Below are positions 12,723 through 25,077 of a stretch of DNA of 64,000 nucleotides, in pieces. The translations under genes were made by a program, and so were the position numbers. The notes under the pieces were generated by a model that ran no database searches, had not been told where the DNA came from, and saw only the letters and a list, made by a program, of their open reading frames with translations. The stretch lies in NCBI GenBank assembly GCA_905183005.1, contig CAJJDO010000098.1, positions 1 through 64,000 of the forward strand, read 5' to 3'. Position 1 is the stretch's first letter; each line of letters opens with the position of its first letter. Source of the stretch: Paramecium pentaurelia. Lineage: Eukaryota > Ciliophora > Oligohymenophorea > Peniculida > Parameciidae.

Positions 12723-13331
12723 TCAACAAATAGTGTTTTTTTCCTCCAAACCTTTAGGATTGCCCTGGTTCAGAAGGAGTAGCTCTTCTATCTCTATAGT
12801 ATTGGCTGAAATATTGTCATAATCGACTTTACATAAATTCTAATCTATTCAAATTTATCATTGTTACCTGAGGGAAATAATGATTTAGTGTTTTTGATTG
12901 ATTATCTGTTGCAGGTTTTTCATAAAATGGCTAAACAAAGTAAGAATTGCAAGTTCTGGAAGGAGCTTCATCATAGACATTTGCCATGACATAATAGAGG
13001 AACTATATCATCAAGAGTATGCCATGGATTAAAATAATCATTTTACTGACCTATCTTCTTTAATTTCTATCTAAAAATCTCTAGTCCACAAAGAATATCT
13101 GTCACAACAAAGTCTTCATAATATTTATTGCCATATTAATCTTATTCAACACATTAAATAGGCCCATTTTAATCTCCAGCATAATGACTCGATCTTGATT
13201 AAGCTCTGAGCATTCTAATATAAGTTTACCAATATCCTTAAATTTAATGGCTTTAAACTACCTTCTCTTCAAACTAAAGTCCAAAATTTAGGAGTTAACA
13301 TTTAGTTTAATGTCCAAGCCCAAAGCCCCAT
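12723..13331 (-). pseudogene. NDUFA12-like (complex I accessory) remnant
   Basis: The segment DQYGNKYYEDF matches the conserved core of NDUFA12 (B17.2), a small accessory subunit of mitochondrial complex I. Downstream sequence MANVYDEAPSRTCNSYFVQ and FYEKPATDNQSKTLNHYFPQ fits the C-terminal half of protist versions, where a WH.WLH..YDEPP region is expected. The pieces lie in three frames, the WH-containing part is scrambled, and a candidate 28-nt intron remains near 12857-12884. I read it as a frameshifted pseudogene. Identification rests mainly on the GNKYYED motif. Confidence 0.5.
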
Positions 13332-14623
13332 TTTATTAAATACTTTATAAAATAAATTAAATCAAACTAAACAACCCAAACTATATCATTTTGGATAGAT
13401 AATAAAATCTATATGATTTAAGTTGCATTTCCTTAATGATCTTGATGTAAAATTAGTCATGTTTCTTTGCATTTTGATTAAATTTAACAAATAAATAAAA
13501 AATAATTACAAAAAGATGATCACATTAATAGGAATAAAGAAGAATTAGTAAGGTATACTAAATGTTAATTTCAAAATGAAAATATGGCACTCAACAATTT
13601 TATTATATTTCTATCAAATGACTGCTAAATTTTGAGAATTAAATTAGCTAATTCCATAAGATATAAAAAGGGAAGTAATTTATTATATTTAAAAAACCCG
13701 AAAACATTCAGCCTTAACTTCAAAAAAAATATTTCTAATAGTAAATTATTTTAATGGTAAATTATGTTAATTTTGTTATAATTTGTGGGAACTTCTAAGT
13801 TGGTTTTAAAAATACTAAATGAAAATGAAGGTATAAATTTTTAAATTCATTCAGTTAAAACTCATATAAAAAGGTTTAAGAGCTATAATTGGAAAATAGC
13901 TCTAAGATAAAGAATTTTGAAAATTATTAAATATCAAAATAGAAGAAAGGAAAATTATAGGAAGAAATATCAAAAAAATAATAAGTCGAGTCACATTTAC
14001 ATTCGATGATAATCAATAAGTTATCAAAAAAAATAATCTCTTAGATGAAGAAGAACAACTAATAAGTGCTACTCATTATATGATCAATGATATTGATTAG
14101 TCAAATCATCAAAATACTTTAGATTTATAATTTTGACTAAGATTAGATTAGATAATGTAATAGTTAATAAATTAGGGGAAATACTATCCCAGAACAGTAA
14201 ATACAAGTAATAAAATTTAATTGGATGTAAATTTGAAAAATAACATTATTTCTTTGGTTTAGCAATGTTTAGTTATTCTAAAAAATATAGTGAATGCCTC
14301 AAAAGAAATTAAAATACAAATAATAATGAAAATATATTAATAATTGTATTAACTAGGTTAAATTAAACCTTAGATATTAGATTTCAGCTAATTATAAAGT
14401 TACTTTTGAAGATAGGAATTGATTTTATCCAATTACATTGTTTTTCAATTTTTTTATTTACATTATTATTCAATCAATATTTCTTTCATTCTCTTTGAAA
14501 TTTGATTATTAGATTCTATTAAAAGTAGAAATTCTTAATTCTAAAGAATTGAAGACAAAAGAAATATTAAAAATTATTTTTTACATTATCAATGATATTT
14601 ACTGGATCTCCAGAGAAGCAATG
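13332..14623. other. Spacer, no recognisable gene
   Basis: Mostly AT-rich sequence. Two overlapping forward frames between about 13,830 and 14,130 contain TAA/TAG-type glutamines (for example ...NNLLDEEEQLISATHY...), but neither has a convincing start or motif. Confidence 0.3.
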
Positions 14624-15594
14624 ATGGATTAAGTTAGAAACATATATAATTTGCCTCCAAAAGAACTTGGGCCACAAGATGAGAATGTAATTGAATGTTA
14701 AGATGTATCGAAAGGTATCCTATCTTTTATTTTAAAGAATTTAACCTTGTTGGGAGAGATGGGAAGATTTATGCTCTTAAGGAAATCAAATTAAAATAAC
14801 TTTATGAATTTTATCCTATTAAAAGGGGAGAATTTGTAATTATTAGAGTTTCCTCTGGTGGTGGAAAAAAAACATTTTAAATTAAGTAGGAACAATATAT
14901 ACACCTATTAGTGGCACAATAAGTTACTTATAAACAATAAAATAGGATTATTAGGAAAGGAAGTTAAGAAGTTTCCAAAAGATTCATATTTGAGTGAACT
15001 TAGGTTAACAACTATTGGATTTGTATTCTAAAAATTTAATTTAATAGCCACAATGACAGAGTATGAAAATGTTGAGTTACCTATGAGTTCTAGCCAAATC
15101 AGTAATCCATTCTTAATAAAATAAAGTCAGAGAAATAAAAAAAAAAGAGTTAGACAACTGCTAAAAAGTGTTAGTTTACAGGACAGAATGGATCATTTAC
15201 CGTTATAACATAATTATCTGGTGATGAATAGTACAGAGTAGCTATAGCTAGATCTTTAGCAAATTCACCTTAAATTTTATTATTTGATAAACCTAAAGGA
15301 GATTAAGATTCAAAATCAACTGTGGAGGACATGGATACATTATTGAAACTAAATAATTTTGGCTATGATGAATCTAATCACATTCCTTGCACTATGGTTA
15401 TTGTTACTCATAATCCTGATTTTGAATGCTACGCTCACAGAATTATTTATATTAAAGATGATAAGATAGAAAAAATGAGAGAGAATCACCATTAAGATAT
15501 GAATAATATCTGCACTATCTTAACAGTTAGAACTGATTGTTATAAAAATTAATTTATGGTTGAAATTAATAGAATATTAATAAATCTTTAATGA
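14624..15594 (+). pseudogene. ABC-transporter ATPase (LolD/MacB-type) pseudogene
   Basis: The order of motifs is that of an ABC nucleotide-binding domain: an N-terminus MDQVRNIYNLPPKELGPQDE, IKRGEFVIIR, Walker A SSGGGKKTF, SELRLTTIGFVFQ with Q-loop, LSGDEQYRVAIARSLANSP signature, Walker B ILLFDKPKGDQDSKS, and the H-loop IVTHNPD. It is broken: frames change at least at about 14,880, 14,935 and 15,210. Key residues are also altered: Walker A GGKTT became GGKKT, signature LSGGEQ became LSGDEQ, and the catalytic Glu after Walker B is Lys. The 3' third is still one open frame. No trace of the membrane domain follows. A non-functional subtelomeric copy is the best reading. Confidence 0.85.
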
Positions 15595-15663
15595 CTTATT
15601 ATCTGGAATTAAGATAAAATAAGTTAACAAACTCTTTAATATATAATTATTAAAATAAATACT

Positions 15664-17062
15664 ATGCTTGACGAGAAATAATATAATGCAGGGATTTAAT
15701 CTTAAAATATAGGATCCAATGAATTCGGATCTAATAATATCCTTGATGAGAAATAATTAGGGCCTGCTCCATAAATTGAAATCAATTTGGAATATAAACC
15801 AATAACTCTTGATTAGATTCAATAATAAAAAGTGGCACCAAAAAAGCAATCATCTTACAAAGGAGCAACTTTAACTCTTTTTAAAACATTTGTGGGTTCA
15901 GGAATACTTGCATTGCCTTACAGCTTTGCCAAAGGAGGTTATGTTCTATCTACAATAGTTTTTGTGCTTCTAAGTTTGCTCATAAATTATTAGTAAGTGA
16001 ACTTCATCATGATGGCTGATAAATATAGACAACCTAATCAGTTAATGGATTATTCAAAATTTATAGAAATAACTTTGGGTGCAAGATATAGATCTTTTAG
16101 TAAATTAATTGTTGGAAGTATGTAATGGGGATGTTGTATAAGTTATGTTATTTTTTTTATGGAGTTTTTCGAAATCGCTTTCTATGGTAATGATACCTCA
16201 ACATTTCAGCATTAATTATATTACTTATTAATAGCCCTTTTAATTTTACTCCCTATGACACTAATATAAAATATGGCAGTGTTTACAAAAGTAAGTGCAA
16301 TAGCAAATGGACTAATAGTATTTCCGTTGGTAATGATAATTGTTTCAGCTATACAAGCCATCATTAATGAGAGTTATCCTAAAAAATACCATTTGATTGA
16401 CTTTTCAGGATTATCTACAATGATAGGAGTCTCTATATATTCATTTGAAGCTGTTGGAGTGTTACTAAACATTCAATCTTCAATGTAAAAGAAGGAGAAA
16501 TTTTAAAGATTGTTGTAATTAACTACAATTGCTGTTGTTTTGTTATTTATTATATTTTCTTTGGTGTGTGGATTTGGGTATGGAATAGATATCAATCAAA
16601 TTGTATTGTTTAATTTGTAAGATAATCCTTTTATGGCTGTTGTATAAATAAGCTATGCAATTGGATTATTACTCTCATTCCCAGTTTAATTGTTGCCCGC
16701 ATTTCAAATTTTGGAAGGAAATGAAAAAGTTAATTCTTATGTAATAATTGGATCAATATTTTTAGATATATAAAAGCTAAGATTCAGCAAATAGAAAAAG
16801 AATAATAATAAGAATGGTTTAAGTGGTTCTCTTAAGCTTAATCGCTATGTTTATTCCTTAATTTGCTGTATTTTTATCTCTAGTAGGTGGATTTTCTGGA
16901 AGTGCTCTATAATTCTATTTCCCATTGGTAATTTACAAAAAGAACTTCTACGATAGTTAACCAGTAAGATAAAGGACAACTTATTGTTGTTTGATGATAA
17001 TTGGAATAATTGTTGGATCTTTTGCAGCAATAAATTCTCTTATATTGTTGATAAAAGGATGA
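15664..17062 (+). CDS. Amino-acid/auxin permease family transporter
   Basis: A complete 457-residue protein with one 25-nt intron (16741-16765). After a hydrophilic N-terminus of about 60 residues comes the family hallmark TLFKTFVGSGILALPYSFAKGG, the first helix of AAAP (SLC36/AVT-like) transporters, followed by about ten more hydrophobic helices ending in GIIVGSFAAINSLILLIKG. Such proteins move amino acids with protons across plasma or vacuolar membranes; the substrate cannot be told from sequence. This is the first intact gene after the eroded belt and it converges on the helicase gene 66 nt downstream. Confidence 0.88.
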
Positions 17063-17128
17063 TAAATTTTACTGTTGATTATGTAACCAAATTAATTTAT
17101 AAAACAAAAAATAATAAATAATAATAAA

Positions 17129-19491
17129 TCAGTTAACTTATTAATCAATAACATCTTCTTGGCTGTTAAGACTTGGCTATTACTTCGTGAGTTTAAGTAG
17201 AAGTTTCTTTTATCCTGATTCAGTTGATTTGCTATCTCCATTTAATCTACTTTATAAGTACTCATAACTCAATTTCTGAGGTAGTTTTCCATAAGTCAAT
17301 TATTTGTTTTCTTCTATAACCTTTTGAATTTTATTAAATTCTTTGTTATCTTCAATGACTTCTTTTTTAATTTTATTGCTAGTCAAAAATTTATCCAATA
17401 ATTATTATTTTAATGTAGAACATTAATTTTTGACTTAGCTGGAAAGTTCAACCTATTTTTTTTTTTAATTTAATTTTAATTAAGATTCAGCCTCTTACTA
17501 TTCTTATTTTTCTTTTGATCTAGATTCTAATAGTTAATAGATTTCTTCTATATCATCTTCTGTTAAAGACTAGATTGAGGGTTGTACATATCCCTCTTGT
17601 AAAACTGATTAACCTTTATCTGAAATCAAGGTGGGTTTTGATGTTCCTTTGACCAAAACTTCGTCAGCTGAAAATTCTAATGCTCCTAAATTTTAATTTT
17701 ATCCATCAATAAAATTTGAGACAGTGTTCATTTTATTTTCAATTTTATTGAAAATATGATCATCAAGTGTTCCATCACCTATCAGATAATGACAATCAAC
17801 ACATTAAACTTAACCAATTCTATGTGCTCTATCTTCTGCTTACATCATGATAGCAGGAGTCCAATGCATTTCACCAAATACTATTGTTGAGGCTGCTGTC
17901 AAAGTAATTCCATAATTTGCAGATGTAACACTCAAAATAGCTATTCTAATTTCATCATTATTTTAAAACATTTGTACATTCAAATGTCTCTATTCAACTC
18001 CTACATTACCATCAATTCTCATATATTAGATTTCATTTTGAATACAATACTCTTAAACAGCATCCAATACATCTTAATGATGTGCAAAGAATAAAAATTT
18101 AATTTCATTCTCAAACAATGTACTTATATAATCCTTTATAGCCTTTATTTTTGCTTAACCTGTTAGCATATAGCATTTCTATAAAATTGAATTAATTGTG
18201 AGCAATTATTCACTTTAATCTTTTGATTCCTAAAAGATTGCATCTTTATTAATAAGTTATTGAATATCAATATTCCCCAATTAATTTAATAGAGCACCAA
18301 TTTATTTAACTTAACTTGTTTCTCCTGGAATTCTAACTTTAACCCTTCTTTTTTCAGGTAATTAACTCAAAACATCTTTCTTTAATCTTCTAATCATGAT
18401 ATAATTTCTTAATAAAAAGTGCAATTCTTTTAAATTTGATGCTCCATCAAAATCTATTCCTTTTGTGAACCTACTCAATTTTGGATCGCAATATCTATAT
18501 CCAAATTCCTTGAAATTACCAAAAATATCAGGTCTAATTATATTCAATAGATTAAATAAGTCTTTTGGTTTAGATAATGCAGGTGTACCAGTTAATAGAA
18601 TTGTCTACATACATTATCTCAAAATTGGTACACATACTTGACTTCTTATTGCTGAAGGACTCTTTAAATAATGGCATTCATCAGCTATACAAATTTAAAA
18701 CTTTCTACTCATTAAATTCTAAGTGTTATTTGAATATTTACATCTTTTATTTTAGCACAAATATCATATGAAACAACTACTATTTTTGCATTCATTCTTA
18801 TACCTTCTCGACCACAATTAATTAATTGGATGTCTGTTTTATGGAGTTTTAACCAATGTATGATTTCATCCTACCAATTTAATCTCAATGGTGATGGACA
18901 CATGATTAATAGAGGCCAATTTTATTTATACATACTTGCAAGAGCCAAAGATTACACTGTCTTACCAACACCCATATCATCTGCTATCAAAATTCTACCA
19001 TTAAATTTTAATCCTTATTTAACGCAATCTCTTTGATATTAATATAATGTTTCATCTAGAGTTTTATCAAGTTATTCATAACGTATCTAATTATCATACT
19101 TTAAGGTAACCAATTAACCATTCTCAAAATACTTTATTTCTTTCATATTCAGATTTTATAGTTTTTACAATAATTGCGGCAATTATTTTATTACGACTTC
19201 TGACTATTCTGATTTTAGCTAATATTATTCATTGTTTTTACATTAGTTATCAAATTCTAATAATTACCTATTGGAATTATCCAACCTTTCTCTCCATCTA
19301 AATTTTAAAAACTTCCATCGTTTTACTATGCTGATAATGAAGTGGATTACTTTTATGTACTATTTCACATTATCAGTGAAAGCAGTAAATGTTCCTGTCA
19401 TAAACACTCTATTTTCATCAAGTAGCTGAAAATTGAACTCTTATTTCTGTATTTACTAAAATTTTTACTTTTTGGGATTAAGAAATTACAT
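17129..19491 (-). CDS. SMARCAL1-like DNA annealing helicase (SNF2 family)
   Basis: 763 residues after removing introns 19326-19350, 19219-19241 and 18719-18741. SMARCAL1/HARP proteins rewind RPA-coated DNA at stalled forks. An N-terminal HARP-like module (GWIIPIGNYQNLI) precedes the SNF2 motor: motif I LIADDMGVGKT, motif II IADECHYL (DECH box), motif III LLTGTPALSKP, then the family-typical FGNFKEFGYRYCD and NYIMIRRLKKDVL, motif V SVTSANYGITLTAA and motif VI EDRAHRIGQ. The tail of about 150 residues is Q/K-rich. The start is the ATG giving QFLNPKK, in frame with all motifs. No RPA-binding motif is obvious at the N-terminus. Confidence 0.9.
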
Positions 19492-19895
19492 TTACAATAT
19501 AAATTAATTATAAGTTTTAATTTATAATCAAAATTCAAAATGAGCACAAAATTTAGTTAAAAAATAGAAATCTATTAAAATATGTTGCTTAAATTTATCA
19601 AGATTAAAATAGGTCAATTTATATTTATAAAATATTATTAGTAATATTTATGGAATCCATACAATTTTAACATTCACATCAAATCTTATTTAACCATTAT
19701 AAGGTTGATTTATTAAAAAATTGAATTAGATTTATTATGAGACAAACTTAATTCGGATTGAGTTATTTGTCTCTTTATTTTGATCTATTACTCTAATACT
19801 AAGATGAGTTTCTTAGTTTATTACTAAGTATAAAATAGTTATAAAAGAGCTTTAAATATCATTTTTAGTATTTTATACCTATCTAGAATTATCAT

Positions 19896-20108
19896 TCAAA
19901 ATTTAATTTGACCCATTTATGGATTAATCAAAAGATTAACAAATTTACCTTAAATTTTTTATTTTATTGTACCATTATCTTCTAATTAAAATTTTTAAAC
20001 TGATTTTTGATTAATTTCACATAACTAATATAAATTTACATCTGAATGCTAATATTCATTTTAAGCAGACAATTCTAATTCTTTTAAGAATTATCTATAT
20101 TTTTCCAT
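19896..20108 (-). CDS. Small hypothetical protein
   Basis: A 70-residue intronless frame starting MEKYRQFLKELELSAQNEY, with eleven glutamines and good codon use. No family is recognised. It lies between the helicase and the EF-hand gene, all on the minus strand. Translation is plausible but unproven. Confidence 0.4.
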
Positions 20109-20358
20109 TATTTAAAAATTCTTGAATGCTTTCAAAGAAAAACTATATATACACCTATTAAATTAAAACTTATAAATTATATAGTTTTTTTAAATACTAT
20201 AGTTTTTTATTATATTTGAAAGTCATTTTTCAACAATAAAATACATTTTATGTATTATTCATTACTAAGAGATGAGTAATATATATTTATATTATTATTA
20301 ATATAATTTCCTAATTTATAGATTTATATTATCATAATTTAATAATGTGTTAGAGTAT

Positions 20359-20786
20359 TCATCCTAAAAATTATTCAACCAATCTCTAAAATCTATTAAT
20401 ATCTACTTTTTCATCAATTACCTATAGAAAATAAACTTTATTATATACTTAAGTGGCTTCAATAATTTCTTATTATTTTTGGGATGATGCAATTGTTAAT
20501 AGCGCCTTTCTGCAATTCTCTTATGTAATATATCCATCACGTTTTAAATCAAATAATTCAAAAATATTTTAAACTTCTGCCTTTGTAAAGATTGGAGTCA
20601 TGAATCTAACCAATCGTTATACTAATATTGATACCCTTATTTTTATTTGATCCTTAAGTCTTCAACAAAAAACTCTTCCAAATTCTCAGGTTAAATGTAG
20701 CTGGCTTTAGTACAAAGATCTTCGAATAATTCCATTATTCTATTTCTTCTTAAGTATTCATCAGCTGATTCAACTTTATAATTCAT
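20359..20786 (-). CDS. EFCAB10-like EF-hand protein
   Basis: 123 residues with two introns (20606-20634 and 20422-20448). The N-terminus ADEYLRRNRIMELFEDLC resembles the short RIIa-like helix pair of EFCAB10, and PENLEEFFVEDL follows as in that family. One EF-hand is clear: helix IFELF, loop DLKRDGYITQEN. A second region (VIDEKVDINRFQRLVEQFLG) may be a degenerate hand. EFCAB10 relatives occur in ciliated organisms, so an axonemal role is a reasonable guess only. Confidence 0.65.
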
Positions 20787-20976
20787 TAATGAAATTTTAA
20801 TATTATATCTATTAAATAACATAAATATACGAAAAAATATATAAAAATAATTAGACGAAACAAATTAAAAGATTATTGGATATTTGTTATCCAAAGCAAA
20901 TTAAAGAGTGAAAAAATATATAATGCTTGTATGAAATTTATATAATTTGAATTGATATTATTATTTATATCAAAGA

Positions 20977-22024
20977 ATGATAAAGAAGTACCTTAATAAA
21001 TTTTTCATTTACTTCATTTGTTTTTCTATAGTGTTTGTCTACATAGTTAATGTTAAAGTAGTTTGGATTGATTTGATTGGAAGTAAATAACAATTTCATT
21101 TTTCAAAATAGGTTCAAATTATAGAATTCCTTATTTGTTGATATTTACAATATTAACAACTTTATTAGGTTGGAGCTTATTTAAAACCATGTTTACAGAC
21201 CCTGGAAGAGTTCCATAAAATTGGGGATTTTTCTTGAATGATCCTGAATAAAAAAAAAGAAAATTTTGTTTAATTTGCCACATTTTCAAACCTGAAAGAT
21301 GTCATGTATAATACTTTGATAAAAAATAATTAGCATTGTTCAGCATGTAATCGATGTGTGTTAAATATGGATCATCATTGTCCTTGGATAAATAATTGTG
21401 TTGGATTCTAAAATAGAAAGTTTTTTATGCAAATGTTATTTTATGTTATTCTTGATTCTTATTGTGCTGTAATTGGATTAGGGTATGGTATATATGTGGA
21501 ATTTGAAAATATTATGCTTTACCTTAATTCAGAAGGAGATCTGCATTTTATTGATGGACTTTTATTATTATGCGCATTTGGAATCAGTTGCTTAGCATCA
21601 TGTTTAATAACAATGTTTTTTAAATTTCATTTATAATTGGTATTAAGTAATAGAACAACAATAGAAAACTTAGAAAAGAAAAGAAATGAAGAGACAGGAT
21701 AATAAACTGATGATTTTAATTAATATGATTTGAAGCCATATTACAATTGGGTACAAGTATTTGGAATGAGTAAATTGTCATGGTTCCTACCAATTTAAAT
21801 GGAAGGAGGTCGACCAGTTGGTGATGGTATATTGTGGCCAAAGAATCATCATAATGAAAGTTTGTTACTTAAAGATCATGCATCCATTCCAATTTATAAT
21901 GGTAATGGTGATAATATCTAAATGCAATAATATAACAATCAACTTTTGCATAGTAACAGTAAATAATATAAATTTATTATTATTAGATTAATAATTCAGA
22001 TCATCGTCAACTCAACATTAATGA
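20977..22024 (+). CDS. DHHC palmitoyltransferase
   Basis: 320 residues after removing introns 21083-21111, 21306-21333 and 21959-21986. Two N-terminal helices are followed by a DPGRVP motif, the cysteine-rich domain CLICHIFKPERCHHCSACNRC and catalytic DHHCPWINNCVGFQN, then two more helices and the TTxE-type sequence NRTTIENLE. The enzyme S-acylates cysteines of membrane-associated proteins. Length and topology are those of a small four-helix DHHC enzyme. The 28-nt intron falls within the cysteine-rich domain itself and its removal is needed to restore the zinc ligands. Confidence 0.92.
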
Positions 22025-22105
22025 TCCAAATTAATGAATTAATTATTATTATTGTTTTAAATTATATTAGGAAAATTATTTACAAAAAACAATCAATTAT
22101 TGTTC

Positions 22106-23965
22106 TCAAAACTTTCTACATATTTATGGATGTAAAGAAGGAGGAACCCATACAGGTGGATATATCAAAGATCTAGCTTAATTAACAACCTAATATAATA
22201 AGGAATCTTGATGTACTTTTTTACTCCATAATTTTTCAAATTTATAAGGGCTTAATTTTTATTTCTCAAGTCTTATTTTTAAAACTTTTTCTTCAACTTT
22301 TGTAAGTAAGGATAATCGTTATTTTACTTTACGTGATTTTTTTTCTTAAGATTAATGAATAATATTATTTTTAAATTCACTTTCTCTAGTATTAGGAGAG
22401 TTAGTATTTGTAACAGATTCACTCAAATTCTTTTTAGTGATCTTAGTTTTACTATCCATTCTATAACTTGATAAAACATGTTTTCTCTTTGTCTAAATAT
22501 ATGGTAATTCAGTAATTAATTTTTTTTTATTTGAATTAATTTCAGTTTAGATACCAATCGAAGAAGTTTAATTAGTTCTTTATGTTGGATATGAACTGGC
22601 TTATCCATAAATAAATATTTCTGATTATTTTTAAATTGATGTAAGCTAAGGTAATTTTGAAGTATCTGAAATGCATAAACTCGTCTTGCTTTAGAGAGTG
22701 ATCTTTTTAAAAATATCACCTATTTTTTCATGATCAGGTTCTTCAGCAATCTGAGATTAAATTTCTTCATCTTCTACAATATCTTTTAATTAATTTAGCA
22801 AAGGAAATTGATTGAGAGAGACTCGAACTTTCTCTTAAGATATCAATTAATTTTATTTCCAAATACCTTAAAATTTATTATTTTCATAAGAATATATTCC
22901 TTCTCCTTCCATTAAGCCTTATTTCCAATACCCTTTATAAGTAGCTTTTTCTGGCCAAATAATTTCTCCAAATCCATGTCTTTGATCATCATTAAATTCA
23001 CCTATATACTCGGTTCCATTAGAATAATGAAAATGGCCATGACCATTTTTTTTATCATTAACATATTAGCCTTTATAGAATTGACTACCTTTATCAGTCT
23101 TTTACTCCCAAAATCCTTCTCCCCATCTCAAACCATTTTGAAAATCACCTTAATATGAATTTCCATTCTTCCATATATATTTACCCTTACCATTTGGTAG
23201 TCCATTCTTATATTATCCTTTATAGATATCACCTTCAGGAAAGTATTCTTCACCGTAACCATATTTTAAATCATTAATTACTTCACCAAAATAACTATAT
23301 ATTTTAAAATATAAAAATCATACATTGTATCATGAATGTGTAATCCAAATCCATAAAACTTTCCATTCTCCCAACTCCCTAAAAAATAATCATTTTTATT
23401 TCCTACACACCATCCAATTCCACTCTTATTATATAATAAAATTAATTACTTTCTTTCCATGTTGCCATTAACCAATATATGAATGAGAAATAGATTTATA
23501 AACACCTTCTCCATGAGGAAATCCTTAAACGTAATGACCATGATAAAATGTATCTCCTTTTAATATTTCAAAGCCAATTCCATCTTTTTTATCATTTGCA
23601 AAATACCCTTCATAAATTTAATTGTTCTCTTTTATAAGAACTCCTTATCCTTGTCTCATTTCTTGATATATTTCTCCAAAATAAACAGCATTTTTGTATA
23701 ACTTGATTTTCACATTAGGCTTTTAATAGAGAGTAGCTAAATCTAAAATGATTGGTTAATAGCTTTGAAGAAAGAATTCTGATAGTTATTCAACATTTGG
23801 ATAGATAAATTATGGCATTTATTCTGGCAATGGAAATTTTGTTTTAATTTATTGAATGATGCTATGATATTTTTGTAAGGTTTCATTTCTGTATAAATTG
23901 AGAAGGATGGATTAAAACTGTTCCAATAAGTTTGGAAAGAATTCGATAATGTTTTATTAATTCAT
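22106..23965 (-). CDS. MORN-repeat protein
   Basis: 601 residues, two introns (23425-23449, 23295-23323). After an N-terminal region of about 125 residues come roughly a dozen MORN units of the form YxGxWxNGxxxGxG (for example YEGYFANDKKDGIG, YKGQYKNGLPNGKG, YIGEFNDDQRHGFG). A C-terminal half of about 200 residues rich in K, S and T has no visible domain. MORN proteins bind lipids or form scaffolds at cortex, cilia and basal bodies. The gene converges on the DHHC gene with 81 nt between the stops. Confidence 0.9.
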
Positions 23966-24107
23966 TTTTGTGTAATAATATTTATATATTAAGTTCATTT
24001 TGTAATATTTTATTATCAAATCTTATATAAGTGATCCCAATCTATAAAGTATAATATAATATATAAATTAATCAAGATCAATGATATTTCAATTTTAGTA
24101 ATGGTTC

Positions 24108-24425
24108 TCAGTCGTTAATTTATTTTTAGTCATCATTTGTACACTCTAAATTAGTTTAGCTAGGACCCAAACTGTAAATTTTTACATCTCTCGCGGTTTC
24201 ATCAATTTTTAATAATGAAGGTCTTTTTTGCTTACGCCTTATTTTTCTAGAAGTTTAGAACAATATCTCATACTTTTTTTAAATTAAACATTAGGAGCTA
24301 ACCCTTAACTTTCTTGCTGAAGCTTCATTCTCATTGAAATTTTCACATTATATTTATGAAGTTAATGGAATCTGTAAATCGTATAATTGGAGTGGATAAT
24401 AGTTAAAATCAAATTCAGATATCAT
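24108..24425 (-). CDS. Hypothetical protein, 105 aa
   Basis: An intronless frame starting MISEFDFNYYPLQLYDLQIP. The middle is basic (TSRKIRRKQKRPSLLK) and the end is polar. No family is recognised. It lies upstream of the MORN gene on the same strand. Confidence 0.45.
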
Positions 24426-25077
24426 TACAATATTTTTATTAAATAAACAAAATCTAAAAATACTCACATTTATACATGTAATTATTAAGAAAGCCCATAA
24501 ATATTAATAATCTTAATTAATTTCAGTGATAAAAATATGTAATTATTCTTACAATCATATTTTTTTCATTACTCTAAATATAATTTATTATATTACATAC
24601 AAATTCATAATGATTTTTCTTTTAATGTGCTTATGAACCATCAATAAATTTTAGTGTTACAAATTATCTAAATAAAAAATATCATCAAAATACAACCTAT
24701 TAAAATAACTTTAATTTTTAAGACAATAAATAGAGATGATATAATTTTATACAAGCCAAGAATTTATAAAGATTGTTCTCAAAACCCATAATTATTTAAA
24801 TTATTATTGTAATAGTAAAAATGAAAATTTCTATAATTTATCACAATGATGAATATTTACTCAGCTCATTATGAATTAGAATGAATAAAGTATTTAAAAC
24901 TGATCTATATATATTTTTGATGTAATTTTAATTGAAAATTCAATATGAACTTGATAACCATTACATATCTGTAATACTTCTAAAGTTTTTATTGGTTTCA
25001 TTTTTAGAAATCTTTAAATTGTATTATGCGAATTTTGGATAACAGAGACTATTGCATTATGATTTTTATAATTTTAA
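24426..25077. other. Intergenic, nothing recognised
   Basis: AT-rich spacer between divergent genes at 24425 and 25078. No coding signal or repeat stands out; it should contain both promoters. Confidence 0.5.

Noticed and set aside
11458..15594. Retained internal eliminated sequences as the cause of frame breaks
   Set aside because: The breaks are mostly 1-2 nt shifts or deletions and I saw no TA-bounded inserts of the usual size at those points.
18577..19036. Open frames on the plus strand
   Set aside because: They lie antisense to the SNF2 helicase motifs, including DECH, and carry no signal of their own.
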